Origin: Myxococcales bacterium
GTDB taxonomy: Bacteria > Myxococcota > Bradymonadia > UBA7976 > UBA1532
Direction: 5' to 3'
Assembly: GCA_020430675.1 (NCBI GenBank)
Contig: JAGQJJ010000045.1
Coordinates: 1-12,976, forward strand
DNA length: 12,976 nt
Of this stretch, positions 6,680-12,976 are shown piece by piece. The notes under the pieces are model-generated. The model was not told the origin of the DNA. It worked only from the letters and a program-made list of their open reading frames with translations, and ran no database searches. Each line of letters opens with the position of its first letter. The stretch's first letter is position 1. The position numbers were made by a program, and so were the translations under genes.

Positions 6680-7794
6680 GCGGGGCAGGGGACTTCGAGC
6701 CGGCGTTTGCCGCGGCCCTGACGCTGGCCGAGGCCTCGCCCTCGTCGCATAACAGCCAGCCGTGGGCCCTGGCCGTTGGCGCGCCCGCCGTGCTGGGCCT
6801 CGATGGCCCGGCGGGCAGCCGAGCGCTGGTCGTCTGCCTCGACGAAGACCGCAAGCTGCGCACGCTGGCCGCGCACACGCTTGAGATGAACCTGTCTTGC
6901 GGCATGTATCTGCAGGCGTTGTTGCTCGCGTTGCGTCAGCAAGGCTTCAGTGGTCGCCTCGCCTGGCGGATCGGCGACGCCCCACGACCGAAGTTCGGCG
7001 CCGACCTCCCCGCCACGTGGACGCCGCTGGCGGTGGCCATCGTCGCGCCCGGCAAGCCCGACGACGACGTCACCGATCGCGTCGCCGCCTTGCCCGCCCG
7101 CCGCACCAATCGCGCGCCCTACGCCGAGGGCGCGCTGGCCGCCGCCGACGTCGCGCCGCTCTGCGCGGGTGAGGTCGCCGCCGAGGGCCCGGTCGGCGAA
7201 CCGCTGGCGGTCACGATCTTCGATCAGCCCGGCGACGTGAAGGCGCTCGGTCGCTTCGTGGCCCGCCACGCCGCCGCCGACTTCGCGCACGCCGCCGCGT
7301 GGCGCGAGACGCATGCCTACATCCGCCACGATCCGGCCAACGCGGTCGACGGCTTTCCGCTCACGCAGCTCTTCGGCCCGCTCTCGTGGGCGCGCACCTG
7401 GTTCTTCCGCATCGCGTTGCACCCGGTGACGATGGGCGTGCTCAAGTGGTTCGGCTACCCGCGCATCATCGCCGGCGAGTTCGGCGCCCTGGTGGCCGGC
7501 AGCCCGGCCTCGGTGGCCTTTGCCCTGACGGATCCGAAGGCCGGCGACGCCGATCAGCTCCTGGCCGGCGCGCGCCTGCTCGACGCCTGGCTGCGCCTGA
7601 CCGCCGCGGGTTTTGCGATGCACCCGGTGAGCGTGGTGCTCCAGCACGACGACATCCGGACCAAATTGCAGTCTGAGTTCAATCTGGCGGGCCGCGTGGT
7701 CTTCTTCGCGCGCCTCGGCCGACCGGTGGCGGCCTTTCCGCCGACGCCGCGTCGAGGGGCCGCAAACGCCCGCGTGGCACGACTTGGCGGATGA
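6676..7794 (+). CDS. Acg/nitroreductase-like flavoprotein
   Basis: This 372-residue protein starts with GTG inside the dehydrogenase stop (GTGA overlap, AAGGCG upstream), so the two are probably co-translated. SPSSHNSQPW at 21-30 is the N-terminal FMN-site signature of nitroreductase-fold proteins. ARRTNRAPY at 141-149 matches the R-R-T-N-R-x-P-Y motif seen in Acg-type (duplicated nitroreductase) proteins, and GARLLDAWLRLTAAGFAMHPVS (around 298-319) followed by FFARLGRP closes the fold. The length fits the long Acg-like subfamily better than classical nitroreductases of about 200 residues. Family members use FMN for NAD(P)H-dependent reduction, or for oxidation/dehydrogenation in secondary metabolism. 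Here a redox tailoring step on a polyketide intermediate is inferred; the substrate is unknown. The stop codon lies inside a perfect palindrome. Confidence 0.82.
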   Translation: MSGAGDFEPAFAAALTLAEASPSSHNSQPWALAVGAPAVLGLDGPAGSRALVVCLDEDRKLRTLAAHTLEMNLSCGMYLQALLLALRQQGFSGRLAWRIGDAPRPKFGADLPATWTPLAVAIVAPGKPDDDVTDRVAALPARRTNRAPYAEGALAAADVAPLCAGEVAAEGPVGEPLAVTIFDQPGDVKALGRFVARHAAADFAHAAAWRETHAYIRHDPANAVDGFPLTQLFGPLSWARTWFFRIALHPVTMGVLKWFGYPRIIAGEFGALVAGSPASVAFALTDPKAGDADQLLAGARLLDAWLRLTAAGFAMHPVSVVLQHDDIRTKLQSEFNLAGRVVFFARLGRPVAAFPPTPRRGAANARVARLGG

Positions 7795-7808
7795 CGCGCC
7801 GCGTCATC
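7790..7808. promoter_or_regulatory. Perfect 19-bp palindrome (candidate operator)
   Basis: GATGACGCG (7790-7798) and CGCGTCATC (7800-7808) form a perfect inverted repeat around a single central base at 7799, overlapping the stop of the flavoprotein gene. With a one-base centre and no T-run after it, it is a poor terminator. Its symmetry and position, about 14 bases before a TTGACG (7822-7827) that could be a -35 box for the methyltransferase gene, suit a dimeric repressor such as a TetR-type protein. No convincing -10 sequence follows, so the promoter itself is tentative. Confidence 0.45.
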
Positions 7809-7890
7809 AGGGTCTTCACGGTTGACGCCCGCGCGGCCAAGTGGTACCCGTCGCGCGCTTCAGAGAACCTGGAAGAATTGGAAGACGACC

Positions 7891-8652
7891 ATGAGCATTT
7901 TCTGGCGCACCGTGCGCCCGCTCGGGTTCGTCACCGGTCTCTATGACCGGCTGATCCCCAGCGCCTACCATCACGCCCTCGAACGCATGGTGGAGGCGGT
8001 CGAACTCGACCCGGGCTTCCGGGTCGTCGACGTCGGCTGCCGCACCGGATGCCTCATCGACCCCCTGCGTGGCCCGTTGGGCCGACTCCGCGGTCATTAC
8101 ACCGGGGTCGACGCCAACACCGCCGCCCTGCGCCGTGCCCGACAACGCAGCTACGACGCCGCGTTGGCCGATTACACGACGCTGGTCGAGGGCAGCATCA
8201 CCCGCGCCCTGCCGCTGCCGAGCGCCTCGCAGGACGGCGCGTTTGCGCACTTCACGTTCTACAAGATCCCCGACGCCTCCGAGCGGTCGCAATGCCTGCG
8301 CGAAATGCATCGCGTGGTCAAGCCCGGCGGCTTCGTGGCGCTGCTCGATCCGGGGCCCGAGCACACCGGCCGGGCGGTGGTCGACGAGACCCGCGAGCTG
8401 CGCGATCGGGCGATCTACGTCGACGCGCGCGAGCAGTGGTTCGAAGAGCGCATCCTGCTGCCGTTCATCCTTCGCTTCGAAGACGGGCTGTCCCGCCAGA
8501 TCGCCAAGGGCGCCTACGCCTCGCGCACGCCCGAGGCGGTGCGCGCCGAGCTGCTCGCGGCGGGCTTCGAGATCACCGGCGCCGAAGACCTCTACGGTGG
8601 GGGGAGCCACCTGGTCATCGGCCGCAAGCCAGGGGAGGGTCAAGCCTCATGA
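7891..8652 (+). CDS. Class I SAM-dependent methyltransferase
   Basis: This 253-residue protein has a Rossmann-fold methyltransferase core. SAM motif I is VVDVGCRTG (45-53), an acidic residue for ribose binding follows in YTGVDANTAAL (70-80), and the strand-turn motif VVKPGGFVALLDP is at 142-154. SEGI/DLYGGGSHLVIGRKP-like C-terminal strands complete the fold. The C-terminal third (165-225) is probably substrate-specific and is not recognised. ATG 7891 is preferred because GGAAG at 7880-7884 is spaced six bases before it; an in-frame start at 7822 has no such signal and would add 23 unconserved residues. The ATGA overlap with the RedY-like gene indicates coupled expression. A tailoring O-, N- or C-methylation of the pathway product is inferred; the substrate cannot be read from sequence. 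Confidence 0.88.
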   Translation: MSIFWRTVRPLGFVTGLYDRLIPSAYHHALERMVEAVELDPGFRVVDVGCRTGCLIDPLRGPLGRLRGHYTGVDANTAALRRARQRSYDAALADYTTLVEGSITRALPLPSASQDGAFAHFTFYKIPDASERSQCLREMHRVVKPGGFVALLDPGPEHTGRAVVDETRELRDRAIYVDAREQWFEERILLPFILRFEDGLSRQIAKGAYASRTPEAVRAELLAAGFEITGAEDLYGGGSHLVIGRKPGEGQAS

Positions 8653-8975
8653 AGACCATCGTCCATCGCATTCGCCTGTTGCCCGGTGCCACCCACGCGC
8701 AGTTCGAAAGCTGGGTCCGTGGATCGGACTACGCCACCTGCCCGCAGCTTGCCAGCCTGCTCGACTTCCATGTCTGCCGCGTCAGCGACGCGCCTGACGC
8801 GCCGTTTCACTACATCGAGGTGATCCGCGTCGACAGCATGGAAGCCTTTGAAGCCGATATGAAGCTGCCGGCGTTCGGCAAGCTGGTCGAAGCCTTCTCC
8901 AAGATGGCGGAGGTGGTCGACGAGATCAGCGGCGATCTCGTCGAGCCCGGATATCGACGGACCGAAAAGGCCTGA
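8649..8975 (+). CDS. RedY-like small protein (dimeric alpha-beta barrel type)
   Basis: This 108-residue protein closely fits the RedY family pattern: HRIRLLPG (6-13), FESWVRGSDYATCPQLASL (19-37), FHYIEVIRV (53-61), EAFEADMKLPAF (65-76), MAEVVDEISG (86-95) and the ending EPGY (99-102). RedY is known from the Streptomyces undecylprodigiosin (red) cluster. The fold is expected to be a ferredoxin-like dimeric alpha-beta barrel, which often hosts cyclases, monooxygenases or dehydratases. His6, Asp27, Tyr28, Cys31 and His54 are candidate active-site residues (inference). It is coupled to the methyltransferase by an ATGA overlap and has a strong purine-rich AGGGGAGGG (8631-8639) upstream. Family recognition is from memory and no alignment was run. 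A role in cyclising or dehydrating a polyketide-derived intermediate is a hypothesis. Confidence 0.78.
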   Translation: MKTIVHRIRLLPGATHAQFESWVRGSDYATCPQLASLLDFHVCRVSDAPDAPFHYIEVIRVDSMEAFEADMKLPAFGKLVEAFSKMAEVVDEISGDLVEPGYRRTEKA

Positions 8976-9001
8976 TCCTCGGCCCGTTCCCCGCGATGCG
9001 C

Positions 9002-9033
9002 CGCCCCGTTGCACGTTTATCGTCGCCGGGGCG
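9002..9033 (+). terminator. Weak candidate hairpin after the RedY-like gene
   Basis: CGCCCCG (9002-9008) pairs perfectly with CGGGGCG (9027-9033), giving a 7-bp all-G/C stem with an 18-base loop, followed by CGTTTAAT. The loop is large and the T-run short, so this is at best a weak intrinsic terminator or an mRNA structure. Confidence 0.22.
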
Positions 9034-9074
9034 CGTTTAATGGCGCTGATCGCGCATCTCGCGGGTTTGAAAGA

Positions 9075-9107
9075 GTGTGACCCACGCGCCCGGGGGTGTG
9101 ACCTGCG
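9075..9107 (+). promoter_or_regulatory. Tandem GTGTGACC direct repeat upstream of the synthase gene
   Basis: GTGTGACC occurs at 9075-9082 and again at 9096-9103, exactly 21 bases (two helical turns) apart. The similarity extends to GTGTGACCCACG versus GTGTGACCTGCG. It lies about 40-70 bases before the start codon at 9146. Same-face spacing suggests a tandemly bound activator or response regulator. No clear -35/-10 pair is recognisable, so the promoter position is not assigned. Confidence 0.35.
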
Positions 9108-9145
9108 TGCGGTGGCGCCTTTAGTTTCGGAAAGAGGAGTTTCCC

Positions 9146-12976
<3,831 letters not shown>

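Noticed and set aside
7775..7790. Sigma-54-like TGGCACGACTTGGC at the end of the flavoprotein gene
   Set aside because: The distance between the GG and GC elements is one base short of the required spacing, and it lies within coding sequence.
7822..7890. Upstream in-frame start extending the methyltransferase by 23 residues
   Set aside because: It has no ribosome site, overlaps the putative TTGACG promoter element, and adds a basic unconserved leader; ATG 7891 has GGAAG at good spacing.

Overview
The window is very GC-rich, with strong G/C bias at third codon positions. It carries gene types typical of Myxococcota (the former deltaproteobacterial myxobacteria and relatives): a huge Cys-rich, kelch-repeat lipoprotein and a modular polyketide synthase (PKS) locus. 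The phylum assignment is an inference from gene content. No rRNA, tRNA, CRISPR array, IS element or phage gene was seen.

Layout. (1) Positions 1-2546, minus strand: the 5' 848 codons of a secreted lipoprotein with CGDDGC-type Cys-rich repeats, a two-domain beta-sandwich stalk and at least six kelch blades. Its 3' end lies beyond the left edge. (2) A divergent intergenic region with several dyads (2547-2699) separates it from a plus-strand pair whose reading frames overlap by four bases: a CHAD-CYTH polyphosphate-type protein (2700-4142) and an AlkD-like DNA glycosylase (4139-4837). (3) At about 4983-5000 two broken genes meet head to head: the last 63 codons of a minus-strand membrane protein and the C-terminal half of a plus-strand ketosynthase (KS). 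This is either a deletion/rearrangement scar or an assembly join.

(4) From 4983 to the right edge everything reads rightward as a biosynthetic locus: KS remnant, acyl-CoA dehydrogenase (5531-6679), Acg/nitroreductase-like flavoprotein (6676-7794), SAM methyltransferase (7891-8652), RedY-like small protein (8649-8975), and the first 1277 codons of a multidomain synthase. Its domains are fatty-acyl-AMP ligase (FAAL), degenerate acyl carrier protein (ACP), ACP, KS and the start of the KS-AT linker/acyltransferase (9146-12976, open at the right edge). KS/dehydrogenase, dehydrogenase/flavoprotein and methyltransferase/RedY overlap by 1-4 bases, so they look translationally coupled. Perfect or near-perfect dyads and direct repeats sit before the methyltransferase and the synthase.

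Working model (inference): the FAAL activates a fatty acid as acyl-AMP and loads it on the downstream ACP. The dehydrogenase, which resembles the PigA/RedW/TamT-type carrier-protein dehydrogenases, desaturates a carrier-bound acyl chain. The PKS extends it, and the flavoprotein, methyltransferase and RedY-like protein tailor or cyclise the product. The combination of FAAL-PKS with RedY-like and nitroreductase-like genes is not one I can match to a named pathway, so the product is unknown. The most striking single features are the broken-gene junction near 4990 and the Ser-less ACP in the synthase.
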